The notes under the pieces: model-generated | What the model was told of the DNA's origin: nothing | The model's database searches: none | What the model saw: the letters and a program-made list of their open reading frames with translations, nothing else | Part shown: positions 7,427 to 17,013 of the stretch, piece by piece | Position numbering within the stretch: the first letter of the stretch is position 1 | Layout: each line of letters starts with the position of its first letter | Assembly: GCA_013112715.1 (NCBI GenBank) | Contig: JABFGB010000001.1 | Coordinates: 221,501 to 285,500, forward strand | From: Chloroflexota bacterium | GTDB taxonomy: Bacteria > Chloroflexota > Anaerolineae > Aggregatilineales > J027 | Reading direction: 5' to 3' | Length of the DNA: 64,000 bases | Made by a program: the position numbers and the translations under genes

Positions 7427-9832
7427 CTAGTGCTGCGATACCAGATGCACAATCGTGACGCCCTCACCGCCTTCTTTGTCATTGCCACTCATATGTTTGG
7501 ACACGAGGGGATGGCGGCTGAGTTCTTCACGGATGGCTTTCCGCAATGCTCCAGTGCCCTTGCCGTGAATGACCCGCACAAATGGCAACCCCGCCATATA
7601 TGCGGCATCCACGTAGCTTTCGACTTGGGGAACAGCATCTTCAATCCGGCTACCCCGCAAATCCAATTCCAAACCGGGTGATTTGCCGCGATCAAATTGC
7701 GTGCTGGGGCCGTCATAGAGTTCTGGCATCGCGGTACGCTTTTCCTTCTTGCGCTCTTTAGCCGTGCGGCGTTCTAACTCATTCGGCTTGGCGCGAATCC
7801 GCAGCCGTCCAACCAACACCTCAATTTCATCGGGGGTGATTTCGGTAATCTTGCCCTCGGCTTTGAGGTTGGGCAACCAAACCATTTCATCCAAGCGGAA
7901 CTGCTGCACTTCACCATTATTCGGTTTTTCAACCGGGTCAGGCGTTTTCAGATAATCCGCCGGGGTGATGGTACGGGCTTGCTCTGCCAATTGACGAATG
8001 GCATCCAACGGCTGGCCTGCCCCTTCCAATTGACGCTGCATCCGTCGAACCTCACGGCGCAAATCTTCAAGATCGGCTTCGGCTTGTTCCTTCGCTTCAG
8101 CCAAAATCTTGCGGCGCTCCTGTTCGATATTCTCGACTCGATCCACCAGTTCGAGGCGCAGGTTATCAATCTCCGCTTCTTCTTCTTGTTTACGGCTCAA
8201 TAGATGGCGGATTTCATCTCGGGTCTTTTGAATTTCATCTAGCAGGTCATCCACTTTCAAATCTTCGGTGGCGACCATGCCCCGTGCTTGCTCAATAATG
8301 TCGGCGGGAAGTCCCAACCGTGAGGCAATCGCCAACGCATTCGAACGTCCGGGGATACCGACCATCAAGCGGTACGTTGGGGCTAGGGTTTCAAGATCGA
8401 ATTCGACGCTGGCATTTCGCACGCCGGGGCGTTCATACCCAAAGGCTTTCAATTCAGGATGATGGGTCGTCACAATCGTTGTGACTCCCCGCTCCAAGAA
8501 ATGAATCAGGAGAGACCGTGCCAATGCCGACCCTTCGGATGGATCAGTCCCTGCACCAAGTTCATCCAAAATCACCAGCGAACGTGGATTCGCCAATTTC
8601 AAAATCTGGATGATGTTGGTCATGTGCGAGGAGAATGTACTGAGCGACTGCTCAATGCTCTGTTCATCACCAATATCTGCATAGACATCTTCAAAAACGG
8701 ATAAGGTCGTCCCTTGTGCAGCAGGCAGATGTAAACCGCACTGGGCCATCAGGGTCATAAGCCCTATCGTCTTGAGAGCTACTGTCTTGCCACCTGTGTT
8801 CGGGCCAGTGATAATCAACATAAAGGTGTTGTCATCGAGTTCGACATCCGTCGGCACAACCTTGTGTTGATCTAGCAGGGGATGACGTGCAGCGAACAAC
8901 TGAATTGTGCCGCCGGGGTGCTTGGAATTCGTCATATCGGTGCGGAAGGCTACAAGGTGCGGCTCGGTAGCATCCAGCGACTCGGCATATTTAGCACGGG
9001 CAAAAACCAAATCTAAATAGGCCAATACCTCAACGGTATGCGAAATTTTATCCGCCGACTCCCCCACCATTTCAGATAAGGCGGCGAGAATACGGCGGAT
9101 TTCATTTTCTTCTTCAATTTGCAGTTCCCGGTAGCGGTTATTGAGTTCGACGGTGGTCAATGGCTCAATAAATAAGGTTGCCCCGCTGGAACTCTGGTCG
9201 TGGACTACGCCGGGGATACGGCCCTTGTGTTCAGCCTTCAGCGGAATGACATAACGTCCATTCCGTTGGGTGACAATCGGTTCCTGTAAATATTTGGCGT
9301 TGGCTTGGCTGGTGGCGATATTGGTGATTTTGCTGTGCAGGCGGTCAAATGAAATACGGAGTTCGCGGCGAATGGTGGCGAGTTTGACACTGGCAGAATC
9401 AAGAATCATGCCTGTGTCATCCAGCACCCGTCCAATTTCGTTCTGCACCGCCGTACATTCTTCTAAGGTATCCACAATCGCCGACACCAGTGGAAATTGA
9501 CTGCCCAGTTTACCAACCGTGCGTTTGAGATTGGTGGCACGGCGCAAGGTGCTGCGAATATTCAGCAGGGTCGAGGCCTCAAGGACAAAACCACGCCGAC
9601 AGGACAGAGCGGCTTCACGCACATCCGTCACGCCACCCATATGCGTTTCGGGTTTGGCAAGCAGCAAAGCCCGCGCTTCAGTGGTTTCACGTTGCAGTTC
9701 ACGTGCTACTGACAAATCTGGAGTAGGGGTCAGGTTCAGAGCCAATTCACGGCCCCCTGAAAATGACGTATACTGCGCCAGTTTTTCTAGGATTTTCGGA
9801 AGTTCAAGTATGTTAGCAGATTTCTCGTTCAT
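7427..9832 (-). CDS. mutS2: Endonuclease MutS2 (MutS-family ATPase with Smr nuclease domain)
   Basis: An 801-residue protein of normal MutS2 length. It has MutS core and lever regions, then an ATPase with Walker A GPNTGGKT near residue 340, a Walker B region VILDELGAGTDPSEG, and the HPELKAFGY segment. A long charged coiled coil spans about 515-610. The C-terminal Smr domain (about 725-801) carries ELDLRGSRIEDA and VRVIHGKGTGALRKAI. MutS2 suppresses recombination and, in Bacillus, acts on collided ribosomes. The N-terminal mismatch-recognition domain of MutS1 is absent, as expected. ATG 9832 is preceded by a strong minus-strand promoter at 9909-9937. Confidence 0.95.
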   Translation of the reverse strand: MNEKSANILELPKILEKLAQYTSFSGGRELALNLTPTPDLSVARELQRETTEARALLLAKPETHMGGVTDVREAALSCRRGFVLEASTLLNIRSTLRRATNLKRTVGKLGSQFPLVSAIVDTLEECTAVQNEIGRVLDDTGMILDSASVKLATIRRELRISFDRLHSKITNIATSQANAKYLQEPIVTQRNGRYVIPLKAEHKGRIPGVVHDQSSSGATLFIEPLTTVELNNRYRELQIEEENEIRRILAALSEMVGESADKISHTVEVLAYLDLVFARAKYAESLDATEPHLVAFRTDMTNSKHPGGTIQLFAARHPLLDQHKVVPTDVELDDNTFMLIITGPNTGGKTVALKTIGLMTLMAQCGLHLPAAQGTTLSVFEDVYADIGDEQSIEQSLSTFSSHMTNIIQILKLANPRSLVILDELGAGTDPSEGSALARSLLIHFLERGVTTIVTTHHPELKAFGYERPGVRNASVEFDLETLAPTYRLMVGIPGRSNALAIASRLGLPADIIEQARGMVATEDLKVDDLLDEIQKTRDEIRHLLSRKQEEEAEIDNLRLELVDRVENIEQERRKILAEAKEQAEADLEDLRREVRRMQRQLEGAGQPLDAIRQLAEQARTITPADYLKTPDPVEKPNNGEVQQFRLDEMVWLPNLKAEGKITEITPDEIEVLVGRLRIRAKPNELERRTAKERKKEKRTAMPELYDGPSTQFDRGKSPGLELDLRGSRIEDAVPQVESYVDAAYMAGLPFVRVIHGKGTGALRKAIREELSRHPLVSKHMSGNDKEGGEGVTIVHLVSQH

Positions 9833-9908
9833 ATTACCATGTTCATTAAAAGCTATCGAAACGTAATGATGGCGCAGGATGGCTCAGGAGGTCATCAACT
9901 GTTGCTAG

Positions 9909-9937
9909 ACTATAGTAAAAATCTCCGCGTCTGTCAA
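9909..9937 (-). promoter_or_regulatory. Promoter of mutS2
   Basis: On the minus strand TTGACA (9937-9932), a 17-base spacer and TATAGT (9914-9909) give a near-consensus sigma-70-type promoter. It lies about 75 bases upstream of the mutS2 start, within the gap between the ABC-F gene and mutS2. Confidence 0.8.
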
Positions 9938-9996
9938 TCACCACTTGGCCTATTTAAGACCATTTACCCAGCCTGCGCACATTTTTGCTCAATTTC

Positions 9997-11721
9997 TCAT
10001 GCGGCGACCCCTTCACGCATTTCCATATAGGCGTGGTAGTTCCCCTTAAAGACACTCAGATGCCCATCTTCCAATGACCAGATTTGTGTCGCCAAGCGGT
10101 CTACGAGATAGCGGTCATGGGTCACCAACAGAATTGTGCCGTCAAAACTTTCCAGCACTTCTTGGAGGGCTTCCTGTGCGGCGATGTCCAGATGATTCGT
10201 CGGTTCGTCCAACAGTAGCAAATTTGCACCATCAAGGGCCAAGAGTGCCATTGCAAGTTTAGCGCGTTCGCCACCGCTTAACATCCCCACTTTTTTAAAC
10301 ACGTCCTCGTTGCGGAATAGGAATTTCGCCAAGTGATTACGCGCTTCGCTGGTTCGCATGAACTTATGGTTGATGAGTTCATCCAAGACCGTGTAATCGG
10401 GATTGAGGCTGTCATGAGCCTGAGCGAAATAGCCAATTTTCAGGCTTGCGCCAAACTCGATATGTCCTTCTAGCGGAGCCAACTGCCCCATCAAGGTTCG
10501 CAGCAGGGTCGTCTTGCCCGTGCCATTCCCCCCAATAATCGCGGCACATTCGCGGCGCAGCAACACCAAGTCATCGCTGGTAAACAAGGGGCGTTCTGGA
10601 TACCCCACTAGCAAATCACGACTACGCACTACAATGTCGCCGCTGCGATGGGTCGTCGTCAGGCGCATGGTCAATTTTGGCAGGCGCGGGGTCGGTTTGC
10701 GAATGGCTTTGATGGCTTGTTCGGCCTCTATCACCGTAAAAGGACGCACGCCACCAATGCCCAATTCTGACCACTGGGTACTTGCCAAGAAATTGACGAG
10801 GCCGACTTCCTGAATCGCCACTAGATCACGACTAAGCCGACGCAATCGCCCTACTGCCATACCATTCGTCGAAGCACGAACGATATTGCGCTTGATATAG
10901 TCCATTTCTTTGGCAAGGCGTTCCATCTCCTGTTCATATATCTTATCGGCATATTCGATGCGTGCCTGTCGTTGCTGGGCATAGGCGCTGTAATTGCCGC
11001 GATAGACCTCAATCCCGACCCGACTCATTTCCCAAATGGTCGAAACGACCCGATCCAGAAAATAACGGTCATGACTAACGATGAGCAATGCCCCCTGCCA
11101 CATCCGCAGGCACCCTTCTAGCCACTCGACGGCTTCCACATCCAAATGATTGGTCGGCTCGTCCAAAATCAGCAAATCGGGCTGTTCCAATAGGAGGCGA
11201 GCCAATAGTGCGCGGGTCTTCTGTCCCCCGCTAAGATGGGCCAGCGAAGCTTCATAGAGGCTGTCATCAAAACCCAGTCCATGCAAGGTCTGCTCAATCC
11301 GCAGTTCATAATCATAGCCACCAGCGTGTTCAAATTCGGCCTGCAACCGCCCATATTTGTCCAGCAGTTCTTCGGAATAATCCTCGGCCATGCGCTCCTC
11401 AAGATCACGTAACCTTGATTCCATCGCCCTCAGGTCGTCAAACACGGTCAACATTTCTGAATAGACCGTATTATCATGACCCGCAAAGGCTTGCATGGCC
11501 TCTTGATGCAAATAGCCAATCCGTAGTCCACTGACCGTATGCACATGTCCAGTGGATGGGGGTGTTAGACCGTTGAGGATAAATAATAATGATGTTTTGC
11601 CAACTCCATTTGGCCCGACCAAGCCGATTTTGGCATTGGCTGGAATCGAAATATGGATACCACTAAAAATGGTAGTCGCGCCGAAGCTGAGGCTAAGATC
11701 ATGTGCAGATAAGATGGACAT
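9997..11721 (-). CDS. ABC-F family ATP-binding protein
   Basis: A 574-residue protein with two ABC ATPase domains and no membrane segments. Motifs are Walker A GPNGVGKTS and GGNGTGKTT, signatures LSGGQKTR and LSGGERAK, Walker B regions LLILDEPTNHLDVEA and LLLLDEPTNHLDIAA, and the SHDRYFLD / THDRYLVD switches. The charged linker between the domains (about 240-330) is the tRNA-interaction motif region of ABC-F proteins. They bind the ribosomal E site and act in translation control or in resistance to ribosome-targeting antibiotics; which applies here cannot be read from sequence. AAGGGG lies about 10 bases before ATG 11721. A promoter about 280 bases upstream gives it an unusually long leader. 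Confidence 0.92.
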   Translation of the reverse strand: MSILSAHDLSLSFGATTIFSGIHISIPANAKIGLVGPNGVGKTSLLFILNGLTPPSTGHVHTVSGLRIGYLHQEAMQAFAGHDNTVYSEMLTVFDDLRAMESRLRDLEERMAEDYSEELLDKYGRLQAEFEHAGGYDYELRIEQTLHGLGFDDSLYEASLAHLSGGQKTRALLARLLLEQPDLLILDEPTNHLDVEAVEWLEGCLRMWQGALLIVSHDRYFLDRVVSTIWEMSRVGIEVYRGNYSAYAQQRQARIEYADKIYEQEMERLAKEMDYIKRNIVRASTNGMAVGRLRRLSRDLVAIQEVGLVNFLASTQWSELGIGGVRPFTVIEAEQAIKAIRKPTPRLPKLTMRLTTTHRSGDIVVRSRDLLVGYPERPLFTSDDLVLLRRECAAIIGGNGTGKTTLLRTLMGQLAPLEGHIEFGASLKIGYFAQAHDSLNPDYTVLDELINHKFMRTSEARNHLAKFLFRNEDVFKKVGMLSGGERAKLAMALLALDGANLLLLDEPTNHLDIAAQEALQEVLESFDGTILLVTHDRYLVDRLATQIWSLEDGHLSVFKGNYHAYMEMREGVAA

Positions 11722-12028
11722 TGCATAATACCCCTTGTAAACAAAATGACAATACTAAAAAAGCCGATGCCGACGGTTTTGTTGCCAAAGGGGTGCAGCG
11801 CACACCATTTAGGTGTGAGGGTGTATGGGAGATAGGGAACATAAAACACATGCAGCACGATGTCAGCAACAAAAAAGTCAGCCCAAACTGGGTGGGTTGG
11901 GTTCACTTACCTTGCGACATCGGGTGACACGGGCTTTGTCCTTTCCTATTGGCGGCAGAAAGTCTGGGGAGGTAGATATTACCCGCCATGACACTCCCAT
12001 TGTAGAAGATATTGAGGATGGTTGTCAA
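11722..12028 (-). promoter_or_regulatory. Promoter and long structured leader of the ABC-F gene
   Basis: On the minus strand TTGACA (12028-12023), an 18-base spacer and TACAAT (12004-11999) form a promoter about 280 bases before the ABC-F start. The transcribed leader holds two hairpins that compete for bases 11801-11806: one pairs them with 11812-11817 (CACACC/GGTGTG), the other with 11792-11795 (GGTG/CACC). A six-T run follows further downstream. Mutually exclusive stems are typical of attenuators, but this is a reading by eye. The rest of the gap up to 12168 shows only a possible TATACT (12126-12131) for the next gene. Confidence 0.5.
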
Positions 12029-12168
12029 TCATTTTGATTTTTTTAGAGGTCAGAATAGGTCGAAAGTCGGATATTTTTCCCTACCCCCCAAACTTCGGTG
12101 TCTATCGTTGAGAAGGGCATTTCATTATACTATGAGAAGAATATGGACAGAGAAAAGGATTTGACCCT

Positions 12169-14022
12169 GTGGCCTATATTTATGTTTGTGCTGCTCCCGG
12201 TGACCAATTACCTGCTGAACATTTGGCGGGTCAACTGCGGCAGATGCAGCATTCCGTTTTTTTAAGTGGGCAGCCGCCAGTGGCATGGCAAGAAATGCAG
12301 CGCCAAATCGCCGCCTGTCAGATGATGATGGTGGTCATGAGTCCCGAAGAAGTAGCGACAGGCTATTGTCAGCCGCAAATCGGCGAAGCAGTCCGATTGA
12401 ATAAACCTATTCAGCCCGTTATCATGCGTCCGGTGGCCCAACTGCCCCTGATGCCCAATCAACTCCCGCCCATTGATATGACACAGGGCCTTACCCCACC
12501 TGCCGTAGCCGCATTGCAAACAGTGACCAGCCGGATCAGCCGTGCCCCCGCCCCACCCCAGAAATCGGGCCGGAATATGGTCGTATGGGCAGTAATGGCA
12601 GGCATCGGGGGTCTATTCTTGCTGGTGGTGTGCATCGTTGCAGCCCTCCTGTTGATGGGAGGCGATGATAATAAAGGAAACAACAATGACGGCGATCAGG
12701 TTGCTGGTGATTTAACCGGACTGACCATCGCCAACAACGTCGAGACCAGTCAAGATCAGCAAACATGGCAAGCGGCCCCCAACCGATTTGTGTTAGCGGA
12801 GGGAGATTCCATCCGCACTAATGCTACCGGACAAGCGTTATTGACTTTTTTTACCGGAGATGAAACTGAAGTTGCTCCCAATACGGAACTAACAATTGAA
12901 GTCATGCAGGGTGAAGCCGAGGGCGATAATCAAATTCAATTAAACGTATTGGTTGGTCAAGTCACCAACCGCATTGACCGTACACTCAATTCCAATTCGC
13001 GTTATGAAGTGAAAACTCCCTCCGCCGATGCCGCCGTGCGAGGAACGGTTTATACAGTCAAGGTCGAACCCGTCACGGGTCGTTCAACCTTTAGCGTGGA
13101 AGAGGGCGTTGTGGCCGTCACCGCACAGGGCCAAACCCAACTCGCCCAAGCTGGATTTGAAATCGTTGTGGAACCGGGTCAGCCACCCTCACCGCCGCGC
13201 CAACTACCGACCCCCACCCTCTCGTTTACGCCATCCCCGACGGCTGCTACGGCCACCTCAACCGTAACGGCCAGCCCAACTACACAGCGGCCTGTCGTTG
13301 TGCCAACTACTGCGCCCGTCTCCACCGTCGGCGTGACACCCCTCCTCACCATTACAGGGCCGGGAATCAACGCCACTTTTAACGCTGGTGATGTCATCGC
13401 CGTCACCGGAAATGTACAAGGGATTGCATCGGGTCAGAATATTTTGGTGGAATTACTGTTAACCACCAGTGCTAGTGCGATTGCCTCAAACAATGCCGTC
13501 GTCCAGACCAATGACATTGCGGCGCTTACCCGCTGGCAAACCACACTGACTATACCTGCCAATCTCGGCAGCGGGACACTGCGTATTCGAGCGTCCTATG
13601 CCCAAGCAGGGCTGGCGCAGGGCATTTCGGTTCAAGTGGTCGGGGCGGTCATTCCTACCCCCACTACCGCGCCAACGTTTACCTCAATCCCTAGCCCGAC
13701 ATCGGCAGCAGCCTTTATTCGGATTGGCTCGCCCAAGAGTGACGAAATCATCTCACCGGGTAGCTTTACCTTAGTCGGTGAAGCAGGGGGTATCTTCGAA
13801 AACAGCTTCACCCTGCAAATCTTTGTGAACGGGCAGATAGTCGCGCAATATCCTATCACTTTTAGCACACAGGAAGTCGGCGGGAGTGGCCGCTTTTCAG
13901 TGAGCATTGATAAAGTGCCTGTTCAACCCGACACGCAAGCCCAATTGTATGCAGTGGCGTTCTCGCCCCGTGACGGCTCGATTTTGACGGAGACCTCACT
14001 CATTCCGGTGACGTTTAGATAG
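12169..14022 (+). CDS. TIR-like / transmembrane / FecR-domain protein with C-terminal Ig-like region
   Basis: A 617-residue protein. Residues 1-120 resemble a TIR domain (YVCAAPGDQ, then IAACQMMMVVMSPEE, then NKPIQPVIM). The usual catalytic Glu of NAD-cleaving TIR domains appears to be Gln in the YCQPQIGEA segment. One membrane helix (about 143-166) is followed by a FecR domain (about 185-330; YEVKTPSADAAVRGTVYTV is the typical core). A Pro/Thr-rich linker leads to two beta-rich regions, the last resembling a Gmad2/Ig-like domain. This suggests a cytoplasmic sensor joined to an extracellular FecR part. The start is GTG 12169, with AAAAGGA upstream. Confidence 0.75.
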   Translation: MAYIYVCAAPGDQLPAEHLAGQLRQMQHSVFLSGQPPVAWQEMQRQIAACQMMMVVMSPEEVATGYCQPQIGEAVRLNKPIQPVIMRPVAQLPLMPNQLPPIDMTQGLTPPAVAALQTVTSRISRAPAPPQKSGRNMVVWAVMAGIGGLFLLVVCIVAALLLMGGDDNKGNNNDGDQVAGDLTGLTIANNVETSQDQQTWQAAPNRFVLAEGDSIRTNATGQALLTFFTGDETEVAPNTELTIEVMQGEAEGDNQIQLNVLVGQVTNRIDRTLNSNSRYEVKTPSADAAVRGTVYTVKVEPVTGRSTFSVEEGVVAVTAQGQTQLAQAGFEIVVEPGQPPSPPRQLPTPTLSFTPSPTAATATSTVTASPTTQRPVVVPTTAPVSTVGVTPLLTITGPGINATFNAGDVIAVTGNVQGIASGQNILVELLLTTSASAIASNNAVVQTNDIAALTRWQTTLTIPANLGSGTLRIRASYAQAGLAQGISVQVVGAVIPTPTTAPTFTSIPSPTSAAAFIRIGSPKSDEIISPGSFTLVGEAGGIFENSFTLQIFVNGQIVAQYPITFSTQEVGGSGRFSVSIDKVPVQPDTQAQLYAVAFSPRDGSILTETSLIPVTFR

Positions 14023-14074
14023 GAGACGCTATTGCGCGAAAGGGTTTGATTTTTATAGAATCGAGATGTGATCT

Positions 14075-15352
14075 GTGCGGAATTTCGCCGCCACTCTATT
14101 GATGGATGTGTGCATGGACTCAATTTCTCTACTACATCAAGCATTTCCGGAGATGTCACGTGAAGCCGTGCATCAACTGAATCTCCTCGCACGGGTCAAA
14201 TCCTATCCCGAAGGGGTCGTGTTGTGCGCCGAGGGGGCTTATGAAAACACTTTCTATCTCATCATGGATGGTGAGGTGGAAATTCTGAAGCAGTTTGACG
14301 CGGCGGGTGGCGAAAGATTTATCCGGCATCTAAACACCGGTGAATTTTTTGGCGAAATGTCCATTATTGTTGATGGCCCACGCACAGCGACTGTCCGCAC
14401 CACCCAACCGACGACAGTCCTTGAAATTGACCGTGATTCGATTATGAGAATGCTCCGTACTAGCCCAGAGATGGCCTTGTCTATGGTACGGACGACGATT
14501 GACCGCCTGCGCATGAATGACCGTCTGCAAATTGAGGAAATGCACCGCGCCTATGAAGCCTTGCAGCGTCTGGATCGGGCCAAACTCGATTTTATTCAGG
14601 TCGCCGCACACGAATTACGCACCCCCATTACCATTATTCGTGGCTATCGGGATGTACTTTCCTCTCATCCCGTCGTGAAAAAAGATACGGATTTGTTGCG
14701 TATCATCAACGGCATGGGGGAAGGCACTGAGCGCATGTTTGAAATCGTCAACAGCATGTTGGATGTCAGCAAAATTGACAACCAAACCCTGCAAGTCGCC
14801 TTTGTGCCCGTTTTGCCGCGCATGGTTTTTTCCGAGACCCTCCATACCTTCGAAAAAGCCTGTGCCCAACGTAGCATCACCATTCGCCAGCATCACCAAA
14901 AATCTCCCACGGTACCTTTTATTCATGGTGATCCGGTGCTGCTGAATAAAGTGTTCTACCAACTGCTATCCAATGCCATCAAATACTCACCGGACGGCTC
15001 GGTGATTGATGTCATCACCCGTGAGGCAATGGACGCCGAATTAGGCCATTGTTTTGAAATCATCGTCGCCGATCATGGCATTGGTATCGCGGCTGAACAG
15101 ATGCCCTTCATCTTTGAAAAATTCTATCAAGGCGGAAATGTCAGCCTGCATTCTTCCAGTAAAACTGCCTTTCGTGGAGGGGGTCCCGGTCTGGGATTAG
15201 CGATCTCCAAAGGCATTATCGAGGCGCATGGTGGCAAAATTGAGGCTGACAGTCCCGGACGAGACGAAAAGTTGTGTCCGGGAACCACTTTCCGTGTGCT
15301 CTTACCTGTCGGAAAACCCGAAGAATCGCTCAAATCGCCAAATGGCGGGTAA
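14075..15352 (+). CDS. Cytoplasmic sensor histidine kinase with N-terminal cyclic-nucleotide-binding domain
   Basis: A 425-residue protein. Residues 25-140 form a cNMP-binding beta-roll (LNTGEFFGEMSIIVDGPRTA includes the typical phosphate-binding GE...R pattern). Then come a HisKA dimerisation domain with VAAHELRTPITII and a HATPase domain with N-box LLSNAIKYSP, ADHGIGI and GGPGLGLAISKG. No membrane helix is seen, so it should sense an internal signal such as cAMP or cGMP. No receiver gene is adjacent. Start choice is unsure: GTG 14075 or ATG 14102 or 14114. A possible promoter, TTGCGC (14032-14037) with TATAGA (14054-14059), fits all three. Confidence 0.88.
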   Translation: MRNFAATLLMDVCMDSISLLHQAFPEMSREAVHQLNLLARVKSYPEGVVLCAEGAYENTFYLIMDGEVEILKQFDAAGGERFIRHLNTGEFFGEMSIIVDGPRTATVRTTQPTTVLEIDRDSIMRMLRTSPEMALSMVRTTIDRLRMNDRLQIEEMHRAYEALQRLDRAKLDFIQVAAHELRTPITIIRGYRDVLSSHPVVKKDTDLLRIINGMGEGTERMFEIVNSMLDVSKIDNQTLQVAFVPVLPRMVFSETLHTFEKACAQRSITIRQHHQKSPTVPFIHGDPVLLNKVFYQLLSNAIKYSPDGSVIDVITREAMDAELGHCFEIIVADHGIGIAAEQMPFIFEKFYQGGNVSLHSSSKTAFRGGGPGLGLAISKGIIEAHGGKIEADSPGRDEKLCPGTTFRVLLPVGKPEESLKSPNGG

Positions 15353-15427
15353 ATTTTCGCGGTTGTTGTGTTAAAATGTACAATTGCGCCTTAACCCCAG
15401 TCACGTTGCATAATGTAAACTGGGCGC

Positions 15428-15455
15428 TTGTCAATTGATGTCCCCACGCTACAAT
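15428..15455 (+). promoter_or_regulatory. Promoter of the repeat-rich secreted protein gene
   Basis: TTGTCA (15428-15433), a 16-base spacer and TACAAT (15450-15455) lie 43 bases upstream of the GTG start at 15499. Confidence 0.6.
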
Positions 15456-15498
15456 AACGTAGCTAAAAATTTAAACCGAACCGAACGGAGGAACTTCT

Positions 15499-16827
15499 GT
15501 GCGTAAGTTTGTCTTTTCATTATTCTTAATTTTGGTCTATGCCCTGAACTTTGCAGGATTGAACATTAAATCCGCTGCGGCACAGGACAGCTTGGAACTC
15601 GTGTGCAGCGCCCCCGCCAATGGGGCCGAGTTAGAGTATCTGCCCGCAACTGTCGTGCTCCGCTTCAGCGCCGACCTTGCCGAAGGCACAGCCGTCTTTG
15701 TAGCTGATGAGGCAACCAGCGCCCGTGTTGATGTTAGTGGCAGTCTCGTCGTCGAAGGTGCTATTGCAACGGTGGGTGTTGATACCTCCAGCGATCCTGA
15801 CAGCGAAGGCGGTGATGCTGACACGGCCTACCTCGAAGCTGGCAAGGCCTATGAAGTATTCATCGTCACCAAAGTGGATAGCAAAGCAACCCGCTTCACC
15901 ATCACCTTCAGCATTGCCGAAGGCGTGACCGAAGTCCAACCAATGGCGTTGAACGACTGTGAAGATGGTGACGTGAATGGCGACGGCGTGGATGATAACG
16001 CGGCCATGATGCCAACTGCCGAACCCACCGAAGAAGCGACTGCTGAGGCCACTGAGGAAGCCACCACCGAACCAACTGAAGTTGCTACCGAAGAAGCTAC
16101 CGCCGAACCTACCGAAGTCGCTACCGAAGAAGCTACTCCTGAGGTCACTGAAGAAGCCACTGCCGAACCAACTGAGGAAGCGACTGCTGAGGCTACCGAA
16201 GAAGCTACCGCCGAACCTACCGAAGTCGCTACCGAAGAAGCTACTCCTGAGGTCACTGAAGAAGCCACCGCCGAACCAACTGAGGAAGCGACTGAAGTCG
16301 CCACTGAAGAAGCCACCCCTGAATCCACACTGGCCGAGCCTCAACCGTATACGGCTGGTACTGTGAATTTCACCGTCAGCGTCCCGGCTGGTTATGCTGT
16401 AAAGACTGACGAAAACTTCTTTGTGCTGCCAGTTGTGGTGGCTGCCGCCGATGAAGCAACGGTTGATGCCTATCTTGCTAACCCAGACGCCGTTCAGGGG
16501 TTTGCGGTGATCTTCACGACCTTTACCAGTGCCGACCTTGCCAGTTTTGGTCTGGCAGCAGAGGCTACGCCTGCCGACATTATTGCCGCGCTCGTCCGTG
16601 CCGACTCCACACCCAGCGAACCCGTCGAAGCCTCCGTTGCGGGTGCGCCAGCTCTAAAAGTAGACTTCACCAACGCCACCTCTGGCAAGAGCGGAACGTT
16701 CTATTTGGTATCATTTGAAGGCGGCAATTACCTGTTGATTCAAGGGAGTGCTGCAACCGCCGACTGGCCCAACTACACTGCGACCTTTGAAGAAGTGGTG
16801 GCCGCCATCGCCGTCACTGCCGAATAA
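15499..16827 (+). CDS. Secreted protein with CopC/Ig-like domain and Thr/Glu/Ala-Pro repeat stalk
   Basis: A 442-residue protein with a clear signal peptide ending near SAAAQ (about residue 28). Residues 30-140 look like a CopC or bacterial Ig-like domain ([20 protein letters not shown]). Residues 170-275 are a tandem repeat stalk built from short units such as [14 protein letters not shown]-terminal globular domain of about 160 residues follows ([20 protein letters not shown] onward). No LPXTG or membrane anchor is visible, so it may be released. The start is GTG 15499 with CGGAGGA just upstream. A strong terminator follows the stop. Function is unknown; copper binding is not supported by clear His/Met ligands. 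Confidence 0.8.
   Translation: MRKFVFSLFLILVYALNFAGLNIKSAAAQDSLELVCSAPANGAELEYLPATVVLRFSADLAEGTAVFVADEATSARVDVSGSLVVEGAIATVGVDTSSDPDSEGGDADTAYLEAGKAYEVFIVTKVDSKATRFTITFSIAEGVTEVQPMALNDCEDGDVNGDGVDDNAAMMPTAEPTEEATAEATEEATTEPTEVATEEATAEPTEVATEEATPEVTEEATAEPTEEATAEATEEATAEPTEVATEEATPEVTEEATAEPTEEATEVATEEATPESTLAEPQPYTAGTVNFTVSVPAGYAVKTDENFFVLPVVVAAADEATVDAYLANPDAVQGFAVIFTTFTSADLASFGLAAEATPADIIAALVRADSTPSEPVEASVAGAPALKVDFTNATSGKSGTFYLVSFEGGNYLLIQGSAATADWPNYTATFEEVVAAIAVTAE
16018..16325 (+). repeat. In-frame tandem repeats, 108-base higher-order unit
   Basis: Inside the secreted protein gene. Short 12-base units (Thr-Glu-Glu-Ala type) are arranged in a larger unit of 108 bases (36 codons). The block starting at 16108 recurs almost unchanged at 16216. 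Such repeats commonly vary in copy number by slippage. Confidence 0.85.
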
Positions 16828-16847
16828 ACACTCAATCAAAAACATTA

Positions 16848-16878
16848 AACCGCTTGGAGATTCTCTAGGCGGTTTTTT
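16848..16878 (+). terminator. Rho-independent terminator
   Basis: AACCGC (16848-16853) pairs with GCGGTT (16869-16874). The stem extends inward almost to the loop with G-T pairs, and a run of six T follows. It lies 20 bases past the stop of the repeat-rich secreted protein gene. Confidence 0.9.
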
Positions 16879-16956
16879 GTTTCCTCTGTATTATCAAATT
16901 CTGCACGAACAAAATATGACTTTTTACCTTTTTTCCCAACCACCCTACTAATTTTG

Positions 16957-16984
16957 TTGCAACCCATTTAAAAATTAGTACAAT
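16957..16984 (+). promoter_or_regulatory. Promoter of the cytochrome operon
   Basis: TTGCAA (16957-16962), a 16-base spacer and TACAAT (16979-16984), 29 bases upstream of ATG 17014. Confidence 0.7.
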
Positions 16985-17013
16985 CATACTCATCTTGTGG
17001 AAATCAGCGGTGA

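Noticed and set aside
11565..11906. A 113-codon minus-strand frame overlapping the ABC-F start
   Set aside because: It overlaps the ABC-F coding region in another frame and has no recognisable domain. The leader RNA structure explains the region better, although a short leader peptide cannot be ruled out.
16018..16325. Possible CRISPR-like array
   Set aside because: The repeats are in frame, have no unique spacers, and encode a protein stalk. No cas genes are present in the window.
15631..16344. A 237-codon frame on the minus strand rich in Phe/Gly/Ser repeats
   Set aside because: It lies opposite the tandem repeat of the secreted protein gene. The repeat alone explains the long open frame, and the plus-strand gene has a signal peptide, ribosome site, promoter and terminator.
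15499..16827. Copper-binding CopC protein
   Set aside because: Only the general beta-sandwich pattern fits; the His and Met ligands of CopC are not evident, so a copper role is not claimed.
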